Shown: piece by piece, positions 1 through 25,053 of the stretch
How positions within the stretch are numbered: position 1 is the first letter of the stretch
How the letters are laid out: each line of letters opens with the position of its first letter
From: Cristatella mucedo
Lineage: Eukaryota > Bryozoa > Phylactolaemata > Cristatellidae
DNA length: 49,706 bases
Assembly: GCA_009760855.2 (NCBI GenBank)
Contig: WPIO01000177.1
Coordinates: 518,501-568,206 of the forward strand
Direction of reading: 5' to 3'
Notes under the pieces: model-generated
What the model was told of the DNA's origin: nothing
Databases searched by the model: none
The model's input: only the letters and a program-made list of their open reading frames with translations
Translations under genes and position numbers: made by a program

Positions 1-1
1 T

Positions 2-188
2 CATGAAAAATGGCTGCTTTGCCCAGAATATAGAGCCTCGAGAAACAACCCCTTCATCAGTTCATACTGGAACCGTGAGGCTGTGCAAGAGCCGGAACTG
101 TACAGCGAAGCCTTTGAGGATTACTTATTTGGCCGGAACTGCTCAACAGTCATGTCGAAGTTCGCCGAACTGTCGAGCTTCGTGAAAG
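2..188 (+). CDS. Possible partial coding exon, unknown protein (runs in from the left edge)
   Basis: An open frame enters from the window edge and reads for 62 codons, including WLLCPEYRASRNNPFISSYW and then EPELYSEAFEDYLFGRNCST. It has balanced, protein-like composition. It is followed by AAAG and GTAAAATC, a plausible donor at 189. The frame also stays open to a stop at 323-325, so it may not be spliced there. I do not recognise the family. No further exon could be placed downstream in the window, and it could instead belong to a transposon. Confidence 0.35.
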
Positions 189-189
189 G

Positions 190-519
190 TAAAATCATGG
201 CATGTTTAGTCGTTTGCAGTGGGCAAAGGGTCGAATCCACTGGACTGCTGACTATTGGGGACAAATTGTATGGATTGACAAAAGCAGTCGCACACTTTTT
301 TCGAACTAAAAAAGGCTTTACGTGAGTCGGCAATCCAACAAAGCCTACTCACTCAGTTGCCTGCAGGCGACATTTGGAGGAAAAGGTGTTGAGGTGCTTC
401 AGCAGAAATGGCGTCGGAGTCCTGCACCACTGCATACCGGGCATCGTGGCCCATGGCATCTATTTAGACCTTAAAGCGTAGGACTGCCAAGTGCCATGGC
501 ACTTCGCGGACGGGATTTT
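190..519. other. No recognised feature
   Basis: This holds the remainder of the open frame to 325 and then unremarkable sequence. I see no domain, tRNA or repeat match to other parts of the window. Confidence 0.4.
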
Positions 520-602
520 TAATAATAATAATAATAATATTGCACTTGATAAAGCGCCCTCAGAGAACTTAATCTCTTTCTAGGCGCTTTACATTCCAGC
601 AT
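520..602 (-). repeat. LINE A 3' end stub with ATT microsatellite tail
   Basis: Read on the minus strand it ends AGAGATTAAGTTCTCTGAGG, GCGCTTTATCAAGTGC and an ATT run. This is the same nested-hairpin terminus as the longer LINE A copies at 25.1 and 44.7 kb. Only the last 60 or so bases remain. Confidence 0.75.
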
Positions 603-712
603 GATAACGATTCAGAACACACCACTAATAATGTTAACATTTCCTTTTGTTATTCATTTTGCTAATGTTAGCATTTCCTTTTAACAATTTATCAGAATTA
701 GGTTAGCCTCCC

Positions 713-787
713 GTGATGGTTATGGACTAGCCAAGTCAGTCTCCTGACGTTAACCCAATCGAGCATCTGTGGGATGAAGTCGAGTGA
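713..787 (+). pseudogene. Tc1/mariner transposase relic (C-terminal fragment)
   Basis: The frame reads VMVMD, a stop, then PSQSPDVNPIEHLWDEVE and a stop. The Tc1/mariner C-terminal catalytic block normally reads DWPSQSPDLNPIEHLWDELE, so the conserved Trp codon has become TAG. The D of the NPIEHLW block environment survives. No flanking terminal inverted repeats were seen, and sequence after 787 is too decayed to place. Confidence 0.75.
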
Positions 788-3117
788 CTGTTGCTGCAGC
801 TGGCTGCTCATATCGCGACTACTGCTGACTGGGCTTTTTGTTTACTTGCAATAAGCCTGGATCAGTATAACGGCAGATGTTTGAGAGTGTTTGATCGGCT
901 CCTTGCCTAGGGGAGTACGGCAGATCGTTGCAAATAAGTGGGGGGGGGTGCAACGTCATATTAGCACGATAAATTAACTGTGATGGTATGTGATAATTGC
1001 AAGAACATGTAGCTTTTTCTCATTTCAACCAGTGCACGACATCTACTCGATATGCCGGTGAGTCGGGAGCCGTCATGGCGGCTGCCCCAGCCGCCCAAAT
1101 ACTTTTGCCTTTTTTGTTGTTGAGTATTTTGAGTATATGCATCTGCGTCGATGTTTTTGTGTGTGCTGCTGTCAGTGTTAGTGCGTGCATGTGTGCGCAA
1201 GCGTGGTCAGAGCAGTAGCACGTAAACCCTTTCAGACTATTTGGATGTGACACTGTAGTTGTGTCTTGAATAGTTCCGGACATATTACAGCAATATACTG
1301 CAATCTTCGATAAGTCGGCTGCAATCACTCAAATAACGAATGCTTATCGTGTTTAGTGTATAGCAGTACAAGTGTGACCTTTTACGTTTTGATTGTGCAC
1401 AGCGGCCTTTCGATTTCAGGTGCATCGGACGATCTGAACTCGCCATCATCTCGTCTAGTCACAGGCCGGGTGGTCAAGGGAGGTACCGGATGTTTTGACC
1501 TTATGCATGACGCTGAGCTGGCGAGAAGCATTGCGACCAAGTGCTCGGGCAATCTCAGTCGCTGAGCTGTGGTTCTACTAGGCGAAAACCAGGCCCGGAC
1601 GACCACGGGCAGAGTGCAGTTTTCTCAGAATGGTGGCAGCACAAAATAGCAGAGCTTGCATCGATTGCCTTTACTTGTCATCGGCGGTATTGCAGCTGTC
1701 ATGCATACTTGCCCGGTCTCGTGCTGCTGTTGCTCCTGGCAAAGCACGGTCGGCTATACTAAGGGCTTGCCGTGCAATTTCGAGATCCTTATAATAAATT
1801 TAATCAAATAACTGTCTTAGTAACACGTTCAAAACGGGAAGTCCAACACTAGTTGCAATATTGAAAGGCAGGTAAAGTGAAATACTGGGCATGAGTTCCA
1901 AATCGAGCCGGCATGCGTGTAGATAAACGCCAAGTCTGTAAATGTGCAGTGGTTTCACGGCGAGCTTCGTCTGAACAGAATCTTTAGCTACTAGTAGATA
2001 TAGCCGCAGCACCGTGGCTGCATAATTGGGAACAGCGTAAAACTATTTCACTCATAGTAACCATTCCATCGAAAACTTGCAACATCAGAGTGACTATGGA
2101 AAATCCCTTACAAAATATATGTCGGAGTATGCAGAAGGCGAATCGCATCGTCAGGTGCCTGCTCTTCAGGGAGTCGAGACAGTTGTCGCAAGCCCTCTGC
2201 CTGTGGCCTGCTATAAGCTAATTCCAGGCTCGTCCACGTCTTGATAGTTGGGGCTGTTATTCGTCTTCCGTAAGACGTCTCAGGAAAAAGGGTAGTCGTG
2301 AAAATTGCAGAGGCAGCAGTGGCGAGAAGTCGTCCGTCGGATTTGCATCGTACATAACAAAGCGGCAAGTACAAACGCTTAAAAATCACAGTTAATGATC
2401 TGTGGGGAAGAGCAAGTTTGCATGGCTTGTCGACAAAAATGGCGACTCCCGCGGCGATCGGTCGTCTGCAGTGGTGCGACATTCTTTCCGAGAAGGTTCA
2501 GCAGAGTTGCTGCTACAAGGTCGGTCCCCCGGCAGCAGCAGCTGCCGCTCGATGTGCCATCGATCAGCAGCAGCTGCCGAGGCACCACCGTCCCGCTTGG
2601 ACACCGTGTTTGCAAACTAAACAGGAAGCTTTACAAAGGCGGCAAATAAAGACGCAGGCTGACGTCGACTTCGCGAGGGCCGAACAGAAGGCTTGCAGAC
2701 TCCCGCACGCGGGCTAGAAGCACGCGAAACCAAAGTGAAACATTTAATGAAAACGAAGCACAGGCAGCTGGCTGGCGCTTACGAAGCAAATTTGTACTGC
2801 CGAAGAAGTGATAAAAAGTGTAGGCGCAGACAGGTGGCCGACGAACGAGCAAAGCAAGCGGCCCATAGACGGTGGTGCAACCCATGCGAGAGAAGTCAAA
2901 ATAATTTATCGGTGAGCTCAGGCTTTGACGGGCAGGCAGCTCGTCACTGTCTTTTGGTCTAAGGGTGTGACTGGCGTGTTACAGCTGCTCCTGCTGTTAC
3001 TGGCAAAAAGAGCAGCGGCTCGGCACAAGTCATGCGGATGTCGGCAACGATGGAGACACTCGTTTTGCAGCTCGTCACCCTGACCGGGCCGACGAGATCG
3101 AAGAGCACTGATTGGAT
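788..3117. other. 3' flank and probable 3' UTR of the ELAV gene; no other gene seen
   Basis: No convincing exon or repeat-family copy was found on either strand. Open frames here are short and lack recognisable motifs. The part nearest 3117 is presumably ELAV 3' UTR on the minus strand. Confidence 0.4.
2743..2748 (-). other. Candidate poly(A) signal for the ELAV gene (ATTAAA)
   Basis: This is the nearest ATTAAA downstream of the ELAV stop codon, about 370 nt away, followed by a GU-rich stretch. No AATAAA on the minus strand was found between 1 and 3117 by eye. Neural ELAV genes often have long 3' UTRs, so a more distal site is plausible. Confidence 0.2.
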
Positions 3118-15800
<12,683 letters not shown>

Positions 15801-17409
15801 CTACGCTGGGCGCGAAGCCGCTCGGGTCGCGAAGCCGTTCGACTTCGTGCTCAATGGATGCGCCGCGCCGAGGCCGGCGTACGCTTCGCCTCAACCCACC
15901 CAACCCCTTCCCCCCCCCCCGCGCGGGATCCCAGACAGCTGACGGAATACAGAGTTCGCGGTCGCACCCTCCGGTCGCCGCTGCGCCCGCGAGTGGCTAG
16001 CGAGTGACGCGCAATGCCGCCGCCGCTGCGTCGCACGCGGCCGGGTGTGCGCTGGCGCCGGACATCCCACACCCGGCGGAGAACGCAACTGCAGCGGACC
16101 TAAAGTAAGTAAAGGTTAATAAAAGTGGAAGAAGAAGTCGATGGAAAGTAGAGAGTTGCGGCTAGAGTAACAAGAGACGTGACTACTAGGCGTGCGTACC
16201 TCCTCCACCCGCCGCTCCCGACGCTCCGTTGGGAATGGGTACCACGTGCAGCTAGCTACGCGCCGTCGTTGCAAAAGCAGCCACGGGCGCACTAAAATGG
16301 CGTCCATAGCGGGATAACGCCGAACATCGACTGCCTACCGTGGAGGGAATTCGCACTTGTGCTAGCCGACGGGAGTCGCGCGGCGGTTACCCATAATCAG
16401 GCTGAAGCTATCTCTTAGCGCGCTTTTGCCCGGTCTACAGCCGGCGGCGGCGGGTGGGGTGCCTGCAGCCGAACGGGCTACTACGGAACCGCGGCCCAGC
16501 TGCTGCGGCTGCGGCAAGCGACGCAGCGGCGCGGCGCTGCGGTTGCTGCCGCTTGTCGCCGGGCCGGCGCTAGTCGTGTTCGGTCCCAGCCGCTCACGAC
16601 TGACTGAACGGCGGCCCCTGTCCGGCAGCTGGGGGCCGGCGCGGGTCGCGACCGCTCCCGGAATGCGATACCCGGCGTTTCCGGTTTGAGCTAGGTCGAA
16701 AGCGTCGCGCGTTCGACGGCGCAGCGGAGTGCGCTCGGCGATCTTACCGCATTCAAGTCGCCCGGAGAAAGCACCATTGCAAGCAAACCTGAATCTTGTT
16801 ATCAACGCATGCTGCCTCACGACGGCGGGGGACTACCGTTGCGCGCGTCCGAGCTAGCCGCCGTCTGCCAGTCGGCGGCGGGCCCGAGTTTGCTCGAGCG
16901 GCGACGCGGGAGCGTCAGGAGACCGCGCATCGCGACCGGTTGGCACGGCGTAGCGCGCGAGCGGCGGGAGCTGTCAGGAGAGTTGACGCTACCATCGCAG
17001 CGCACTGACTTGACGCGATCCTCCGCGGTCGTGTCGCCGCTCGCTTTTCGAAGGCGTCGGGCAGCGCGTGAGCAAACAGCTGCCGCTGAGGCTGCCCGGC
17101 GCTGCGCGGCGGGCAGCCTCAGCGGTATTTTGCTTGGCCGACAACAACGCGGATCAACCTTCCGGCCGGGTAGCCTCGACTTCACTCGGAGTAAAAGAGA
17201 AGAGCGCACTAGCCAAGCCACCGACGCGCTGCAGAGCGCGATACACTGCTTCCGCTGCTCATACGAAGCTTAGATTTGAAATGATTGAAGTAGCCGACGG
17301 GTCGCACCTCTCTCTCTCTCTCTCTACAATTTATTTATCTACGTTATCGTTCTCTGAACTTTCTTCCAGTCTCTTTCTCTCCACTCGCGGTCTTCTTTCC
17401 TCCGACTGC

Positions 17410-17500
17410 TTTATTAATAATAAAAAATGTAAAGATAATAATGTAAAGACATCTGTATAAGAGCCCACAGAGAACTTAATCTCTTTCCAGACCCGCTACG
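17410..17500 (-). repeat. LINE A/SINE1-type 3' tail remnant
   Basis: It carries AGAGAACTTAATCTCTTTCC next to an AATAATAA run, which is the shared hairpin tail in minus orientation. Confidence 0.6.
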
Positions 17501-17551
17501 ACGGAAGCAAATCAATATGGCTTGAGATTACATGAACAGCATCAGCGCGCA

Positions 17552-17742
17552 CAGGAATAATAATAGTAATAATACGCTTGATAAAGCGCCCTCAGAGAAA
17601 CTCAATCTCTTTCTAGGCGCTGTATATTTGCTGAGCCCATAAAGGACAATTTGTACGGACCCAGCAAATTCCGAATGGAACAGGTGCACCTTTAGCTTCT
17701 GTTTGACCCTCACCTAGTCAGGGGATGTCGCGGCACATGTGG
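17552..17742 (-). mobile_element. LINE A 3' fragment with internal deletion
   Basis: Minus-strand reading KQKLKVHLFHSEFAGSVQ matches the ORF C-terminus FKKNVKTHLFRTAFSGSL of the 25-kb copy. The 3' hairpin and a TTATTACTATTATT tail follow directly, so most of the 3' UTR has been lost. Confidence 0.75.
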
Positions 17743-17749
17743 GAAATGA

Positions 17750-17888
17750 GTTGCCACCTTGGTTTGGTCCAGAGGGTAAGGTGCTCAACTTTAATGACTG
17801 AGTCACGAGCTCGAGCGGAGTGAGTAAAGTGCCCGGATAGAAATCACGTTCTCTTTTAAGGCACTATACAAATACAAATGAATTATAT
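17750..17888 (+). mobile_element. SINE1 copy, diverged
   Basis: The head reads TTGGTTTGGTCCAGAGGGTA AGGTGC and the tail reads CACGTTCTCTTTTAAGGCAC TATACAAATACAAATGAATT. The B-box region (CACGAGCTCGAGC) is poor. Confidence 0.65.
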
Positions 17889-17982
17889 TTTCAGACTTAG
17901 CATAGGAACTAAAGGCACGGTTTTCAGAGGAGTTAAGCGCCGCGGTCTTTTTCGTTTATCTCTGCACATGGCTGTAGTAAGT

Positions 17983-18072
17983 ACATCATTTCCCTTTGCA
18001 GCAAATGTAAAGCGCCTAGAGAGAGATTGAGTTCTGTGAGGGCGCTTTATCAAGTGCATTATTATTATTACT
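17983..18072 (+). mobile_element. LINE A 3' end
   Basis: TTTGCAGCAAATGTAAAGCG is followed by GAGATTGAGTTCTGTGAGGG, CGCTTTATCAAGTGCATT and an ATT run. This is the last 90 bases of the family in plus orientation. Confidence 0.8.
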
Positions 18073-19251
18073 TCCCTTTCCCCTAATCCATCTATTAAAA
18101 GCAATTAGTATTAAAAGCTACGTCAGGATGGGCGGGCCAGCTATGGGCTTTCTTTCTACCCCCACAGCCTAATCTTAGACGCAAAATTGCGTCGATGCAG
18201 CCGGCGGGGCAGCTAAAGGCGAAATAGCGAGAAGAGGCCTCTTCTCGGCATTGCTACTCACTGTCTCCGCTGGGTCGCCGCTACCGACCGACCTAGTGGC
18301 GCCCTCTCGTGAGCGATAGCCAAACGGGCGCGAGCGCACACTGTGCCGGCGCCGAGCGTATCTGCCGACGCCACCTTGCGCGCTAGGAGCGAGGCGACTG
18401 TCGTCGTCGTCGCGCACGCACACAAGGTGACCGACGACGGCTAAGAAAGCAAATAGCCGTCGGCGCAGTAATCGCTCTTTCGAGCTCACAATGTGGATGC
18501 TTGACGATGCGCTAGTAGCAACATCTGGCGAGGTCTCGTAATGAAATAAAGAGTTGCCGAGTGGGCAAACAAGCCAACGAGCGAGATAAATGCGAGCGCG
18601 TGCGAAAATAAGCGGCCGCTCCGGGTCCGCGGGCGGCGCTCGATAATAAGTGTTGATTCTGCATTGTGAGCCGCGGCCGCGGGCTCGTGCCGCCGCTGCC
18701 GCGGCCCGCCGAGCGGCGACGCGCCGCCACCGCCGCCGCGAAGGAAGTCAGCTGCTACTTGCAAAAAAAAACGCAGGGCCGCCGCGGCCCGTCCGCCTGC
18801 GAAGACCGCGCCGCCAGTGCCCGGCCGGGCGCTGGCGGCGCGGCCTCACCCAACGGCGGCCCGCCGTCCGCGCAGGCGCCGCTACGGTCTCCCCCGCCCC
18901 CGGTGTGCAAAGGTCGGCAACTTCCGGCGGAGAGGACATCGTATCGCTCCCGAGAGAGAAAGCGGAGCGCGAGCCGAGCGTAGACGCAAATCTCGACCGG
19001 CATTTTAGGTGCTTGCGCAGGTGCGCGGCCATTGATTTTAGGCGGCTGGCTGCGGTGACGGCACAACCGTCGTCGCCGCACACGCGTCGTCGCCGCCGTC
19101 CAGCGGAGGCGGGACGAGCTGAAGCTGGCGGACGGACGCAGCAGCCGTCGATGGAGCTCGCGCGGCGCGTGCGGCGGCGACGGCGGCGGGGTCGAGAGGT
19201 GCACGACGCCGCCGCCGTGCAGCCGGCCGCCGAGGGGTTGGGCGCGTCGAG

Positions 19252-19340
<89 letters not shown>

Positions 19341-19341
19341 T
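19252..19341. repeat. (CT)n dinucleotide array
   Basis: About 40 near-perfect CT units inside the CpG-rich tract. It accounts for the Leu/Ser and Arg/Glu runs in open frames here. Confidence 0.95.
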
Positions 19342-21833
19342 ACTCGCGACTCGTAGCGCTGCTCTCTTCGAGCGGCACCTGACCGGGCTGACCTGAGCAG
19401 GCGCGTCCGCGCCGAAGACCCTCTGCGCGCGCGCGAGACCTCGGTGGATGGATGGATGGATGGACGAGAGAGACTTCGGTGTGAGGATGGACGCGGCTCC
19501 GGACGCGAACGAGTTCCGTCCGGAAGGGAGGGAGGTGGAGCTGCAGGAATAGCAGAGCCTCGGCGGCGGCGGTCCACGACGCTCTGAGCGAGAGGCGAGC
19601 CTGCGGGAGGCGGCGGCCGGCATGGCGGGGAAGGGGGTTCCGTGCCGCACGGGACAACCGGAGGATGAGGTGCCCGATGCGGACGTCCGATGGAACGGCG
19701 GCGGCGGTGCGCACTGCGACACTGGGGCGCCGTCTTCCGCGCTCGGACGGCCTGGCGAGCGCGATAGAGTCGCGCCGAATGTCCGGATGTGGGCGCTGCG
19801 TCGCCTACCTGCATCCGTGACGGCTGGTCGTCTGCGCGGAGTTACGAGAGCGGGCCTGGCTGCGTCCTACGGCAAGCGAGGGCGGTCGGCCTATGGCGAT
19901 GCGGCGACGCGCGCGCGCCGGCCGTTGGTCCGGGCGGTTCTTTGTGGCGGTCGCTGCTGTGAGTTCACGGGCGAGTCCACTGCAAGGTGGCCGGCCGGAA
20001 GAGGGCGTGAAGGAACAAGGGCTCGGGTGCGCAGCGCTCGTACGGTCGAAACCCGCCGGATCGCATCGACAACCGGTTCGAGGCGGATCGATCCCTCGAG
20101 ACGCTCGTCGTCGGTCGCGTCGCGTTGCGCCGCAAGCCGCTCTCTCTCTCCGGCGGCTCTCCGCTCTCTTTCCGGCGGCTCTCCGCTCTGACTCGACGCC
20201 GCACTGCAAGCGGGGCGTCGGGCTTCTCGCGGGTGCCGCTTCTCGACGCCATGGCGGGCGTTGATGCAGAACGGCCGCAGCTGGCGTTCTGTGCCGCTAG
20301 CTAGCTGTGTCGCGCGAGCGCGCTACGTCCTCGCCCGCAGAGTCATCGACGCGGTCGGGTCCACTGGCGGCGCTCACCGCAAGACCGCCGCTCCAAGCGC
20401 TGGCACAAAGGCGGCGGCGGCTGCGAGTCGCGGACGAGTCGGCACCCCGCGGGGACAGCGAGACAATAGCCTACGCGGTTCTAAGGAAGACGCTCATCGC
20501 CCCGAAACCAGCATATGGCTATCGCCGTTAAACTAATTATGTTGTCGCACCCCTCGCGGCGCGTGCCTGACAAAGGCCTCGGTCACGCCCCTCGGCGACG
20601 CCTCCTTTGAAACCGATCGGCGGGTGGCGCAGGCGGCGGCGGAGGGCGGCGGAGCTGCGATAAAAACTCGGCCGCGGCCGCGGCCGCCGCCTCTGGCCGA
20701 TGCGGCCAACGTTTTCGAGCGACAGATGGGATATCCGCGCCGGGCCGAAGCGAGCCGAACTAGAGCGCGCCCCTTCCGCGCCGCCGCCGCCGGCTGCTTA
20801 TCGCGAGCCGATGGAGGCTGCGGCGATCGGTCGGCGGCTGTCCGTCAGCTGAGGCCATCGGAGAGCCGACCGCTCGGCGGGAGGGAGCGCGCGCTCGCCA
20901 CGCGCACGCGCGCTCTCTCCGGCCGGCACGCGCGGGAGCGTGCCGGCGCGCGAAAGGATTGCATTTCCGCGCGTCTGGGCGGCGGCATTTCATTAGCTAG
21001 GCGTCGCTCGGTTCGGCGACTGGACGCTGCCACCGCCTCGTGGCTCCCGAACCGCTGCTGAAGAGCGCGTCCGTCCGAGCGACGGAAGCATTACAAGCGC
21101 CGGTCGGCTAGACGCTGAGCGGCGCATCGATTTTTCAATGGAGCGAGATCATCTGATCGATGCATTAACGGTGTCGCGATACGTCGCCGCAGCTCGCGCC
21201 AGCGTCGCTGTCGCGAAAGCCGATGCTCTTCGCAGCGCCGGCGGCGGCGGGGGGGGGGAGGCGGCGGTGGCATCCGGGGCCCGCGCGGCGGCCGCACAGG
21301 CGCACCTTCGCACCGCCGTCGTTCAGCTGCCGGCGGAGAGCTGCGGGCTTACGGCTGGGGCGAGGGGGTCAGCGCAGGCGGAGAGGCGAGCGAAGGCGCA
21401 ATGGCTGATCGGCGGCCATCGGCGGCGGCGGCCATCGGCGGAACTCCTTGAACTGCATCGGCGTCGCGAGCGGAAGCCGGCCGGCTAGCGCCGCCGTTCT
21501 CTCTCTCTCTCTCTCTCTCGGTAGCGCTGCGGCGCCGAGCGGCGCCGAGCGCTAGCTCCCGTTGCGGGCACGCTCGCGGCAGCCGACGGGCGATCGACCG
21601 AGTGGCGAGGATCAGAGCAGGGTCACCACCGGCGCCGTGCCGCATCTAACGACGGAGCTGGTGGAGCCGCGGGCGCAGGCGAGTCGAGTCTAGTGCGAGC
21701 CCGTCGCTCGATTTCGGCGAGCGAGCGTGCGGCATTGCGAAGCAGTAGGCGCGAGCGGCTGCGGGACAGGAAGGGCGACTGCGAGCTGGCGGAATCGCCA
21801 GGTTTACCTGCGCTCGGCGCGACTCAGCGCTCT

Positions 21834-21834
<1 letters not shown>

Positions 21835-21863
<29 letters not shown>
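21835..21863. repeat. Short CGG/GCC trinucleotide run
   Basis: About nine uninterrupted GCG units within the CpG-rich tract. Several shorter runs lie nearby, at about 21238-21262 and 21916-21937. Confidence 0.85.
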
Positions 21864-21864
<1 letters not shown>

Positions 21865-23097
21865 TCGTACCGTCGTCTGCCGGCTGCGCTTCAGCGAGGG
21901 CACGCCGCGTCCGTCGGCGGCGGCGGCGGCGGTGGCGATCGCTCGTGCACCGGCGAAGTCCGACGCTGGCCAACGCGCTGCACGCGGTGCTGCAGTCCAA
22001 CCGGTACCTAGCGCGGCGGCGGCGGCTGCGGCTGCAGTCGCGCGACTGGTTCGTCGAAAAGCTGGAAACGCGATAAGCGATCGACCGAGAGCGGCTGCGA
22101 GAGCGAACGGCAACCATTCGATTATTGCGGAATGACGTCACACCGCTGGCGCCCCGAAGCGAGGCTGGCATCTTAGCAAAACGGAGAGAAAAGCGACGAT
22201 GCCGTGGCCGCTACGAGCTCGCCGCTCGCGCACGCTCCCAATGCAGCGAAGCGGGACCTTCAGAGAGAAGAGAGAAAGAGACGGAGGTCACGTGGCGGCG
22301 GCGGCGGCGGCCCACCCCGGACGGCCGCGCCGCTCTGCGAACTCTTCGACGCCCGTCGCTGGCGGGGCGCGACGCGCGGCGATTTACGTCGGCCGCTCAT
22401 CTCGCCGCGTGCCCGCTCGGCCATGGGCCGCGGCGATTCTTGCGCGAGGCGCCGCAGCGATATTAGCCAGGCACAGCGGCGCAGGCTCCGTTCGATTGGC
22501 CACCTCGGAAACATCGGCCGAGGAATGGCGACAGAGCGACAGAGCGGCTCTGCTTCGCACGCGGCGTTCACCGACGCGGCGAGCGACGAAGACTTTTTCG
22601 CACCGCAGCACAGCCGGGCGCTACGTCCCAGTCCACGCGACGCACTGAGCCCGTGCGAGGGCCGCGGTGTCGCTCTTTCCAGCGTTGCTGCTGCCGCAGC
22701 AGCTCGCGCCCGCGACGTCGGGCGACGTGCGAGCGCGCGTACCCGTCCGTCCGTCGTGGCATCTATCGCTGCTCCGCGCAGCAGTGCACATGCATTGTGG
22801 ACCTTACCGCCTAGCCTGCGTCTAGAGCGGCGCAGCGGCGCAGGAGACGGGCCCGAGCTTTCCTGGTTGCAGTCCTGCGAATGTCCGCAAGGGCGCGGTC
22901 GGCACGCGAGCGCCTCGTTTGCGCCGCTGGCTGCGCGTGGTAGATGCCGACGATATGCGAGGGCCACGTAACCACCCAAGACGAAGCTTGGCCATGCGAC
23001 GACTCCTACGAGCGTCTCATCTGGGGGACGTGACGCGGCAGCCGATAGATGGCGTGGTCATGAGAACTTCGAAGCACTTCGGACTGCTTCTCGAATT

Positions 23098-23485
23098 ATT
23101 ATAATAATAATAAATTTGTATAGCGCCCACAGAGAACTTAATTTCTTTTTAGGCATATTGTATACGTATTTTGTTAAGGAAGCGTGACTAATTGGTTAGT
23201 AGTAACATCCAGATACTAACGAGCGTAATATTGTTAGAGGTAACACACACTGTGTCATCATGCAAATATGGTTAGTGGCAGCATGCACAGTGTCAGCACT
23301 CGTGAGCGCATTAAGGACGAATCGCAAGGACCCACCGTATTCTGTGAGTAATAGGAGCGTTTTTAGCTTCTTTTTAAATGTCGTCAAGCCTTTCGATGTC
23401 ATGGCCTCAGTCGGGAGTGAGTTCCAGGCTTTGGGCGCATGCGAACTAAATTCACGGTCTGCAAAAGATTGGAGATTGTGCGGGG
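23098..23485 (-). mobile_element. LINE A 3' fragment, diverged
   Basis: On the minus strand the residual ORF end reads GLTTFKKKLKTLLLLTEYGG. The 3' UTR block contains GACACTGTGCATGCTGCCAC, then a degraded hairpin and a TTATTATTATAA tail. It is more diverged from the 25- and 44-kb copies than they are from each other. Confidence 0.75.
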
Positions 23486-24211
23486 TATATCTAAGTGATT
23501 TCCGTCAGAAAAGAGGACGGTACGTTGCCTAGCCATGTTCGCCACAGCCGACGCGGCGGAGACGAACGGATGCCGACGACGGGAACGCGCGGGCCGCGGC
23601 CGCCACCCGACGCAGGAACGTCCGGTCGCGGCTCCAAAGCGCAGGAAGAGACTCGGCTCTGCTTGGGCGCTAAGAAGAAGAAATGCTGTATTATTGCTTT
23701 TATCGTTATTATTTTTATTATTATTAAAGGACTGGTCAGTCACCGCGCACGCAAAGCGTTCGAGAATGCTAAACCGCAGGGTTTTTCTTAGCGCCAAGCG
23801 TGGATGCTGATCTGTGCGGCCCCGATATGCTGCGGCAGCAGTTGGCGGCTGCCAGCCGGTGGCGCGTGAGCAGAGAATCTCGTGAGAATCTCGTGCAGGT
23901 GTTCGCTAGCAGAATTCGTGCGCCCCGCTAGCGCGCCGTAGTACAATAACCGGAAATCTGGTTCAGAACGCGTGCACGCAAGCGGGGCCCGGTAATAATC
24001 TCCGTCTGCCTTTCTGTGTATGTCTCTATGTCTTCCTGTCTCTCGCCCTCTCAGTCTCAGTCTCTGTCTCTCTCTCTGTCTCTGTCTCTCTCTGTCTCTC
24101 TCTGTCTCTCTGTCTCTGTCTCTGTCTGTCTCTGTCTGTCTCTGTCTGTCTCTGTCTGTCTCTGTCTGTCTCTGTCTGTCTCTGTCTCTCTCTGTCTCTG
24201 TCTCTGTCTCT

Positions 24212-24294
<83 letters not shown>

Positions 24295-25050
24295 ATGCAC
24301 GCACACGCACCCCATGCGCAAAAAGCAAGGAGGGCGGCTCAGCTTCGGACCTGGCTGGATATAATGACAGGATCGGCATGAATCTTACGCTTACGAAGCG
24401 ACGAGCTATTTATAGTCGCGACTGCCGCAGCCTGTACCACTTTTCACCGACCGATCTGTACTGACTGCCCGGCAAGGGTCGTATCAAGCTTCGGCCGCTA
24501 GCCTTTGGGTCCGTTCGCTCTCTCGCCTTCTTATCTGAAACACTAGCTGATCAGGCTCCGCATTGCACTGCCCGCTCCTCTGACTCTGGTTCCATTGGTC
24601 GTCCCTCGGACGAACCTCAGATTAGAGAACGCGCCCTCAGTTCCTGTGCTCCAAAAGCTTTACATCACGACATGCCCGGACTTGGCGGCAGTTATAAATC
24701 AACTAAATACCCGCGTGCTGCTCTTCGCTGCGTCTCGTCCATACGAATGGTCCTTTGTGTGCTGATGCTTGCTGACATTGCTCGTGCACTCCTCGTTAAC
24801 CAAAATGGCTTCCTTTCCGGTTCTACGCAAAGGCGCGTAGAAAGAGATGCAGTTGTCTGAGAGCGCTGTATAAATGTCTTATTAGAGTCGCGAATATTAA
24901 CAATCTGTGAGCGTATTAACGCACCTAGTGAATTAATTAGCGTAACTAAAATTTCGTAGACGATTCAACGGAAAGGCAGTAACCACTGTGCACTCTTTGC
25001 ATGCAAATACAGACCGCAGAAGCGCAGCAATAGGGCTAATGCGTAGCTTC
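23486..25050. other. No gene seen
   Basis: Apart from the pyrimidine array and an ATT-rich patch near 23690-23735, nothing recognisable was found. Short GC-rich frames look like chance. Confidence 0.4.
24038..24292. repeat. Composite CT / CTGTCT pyrimidine array
   Basis: The first half is built of TCTCTG and a regular 10-bp unit (TCTGTCTCTG, about 24120-24190). The second half is pure CT (about 24213-24291). On the minus strand it is a purine tract, which explains the Glu/Arg/Asp runs in open frames. Confidence 0.95.
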
Positions 25051-25053
25051 TAC

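Noticed and set aside
18748-19814. Long overlapping open frames (up to 324 codons) in the CpG-rich tract
   Set aside because: Both strands are open together, and the frames are dominated by the CT array (Arg/Glu or Leu/Ser runs) and by GC bias.
24016-24381. Ser/Leu and Arg/Glu/Asp-rich frames on both strands at the pyrimidine array
   Set aside because: Pure simple-repeat translation.
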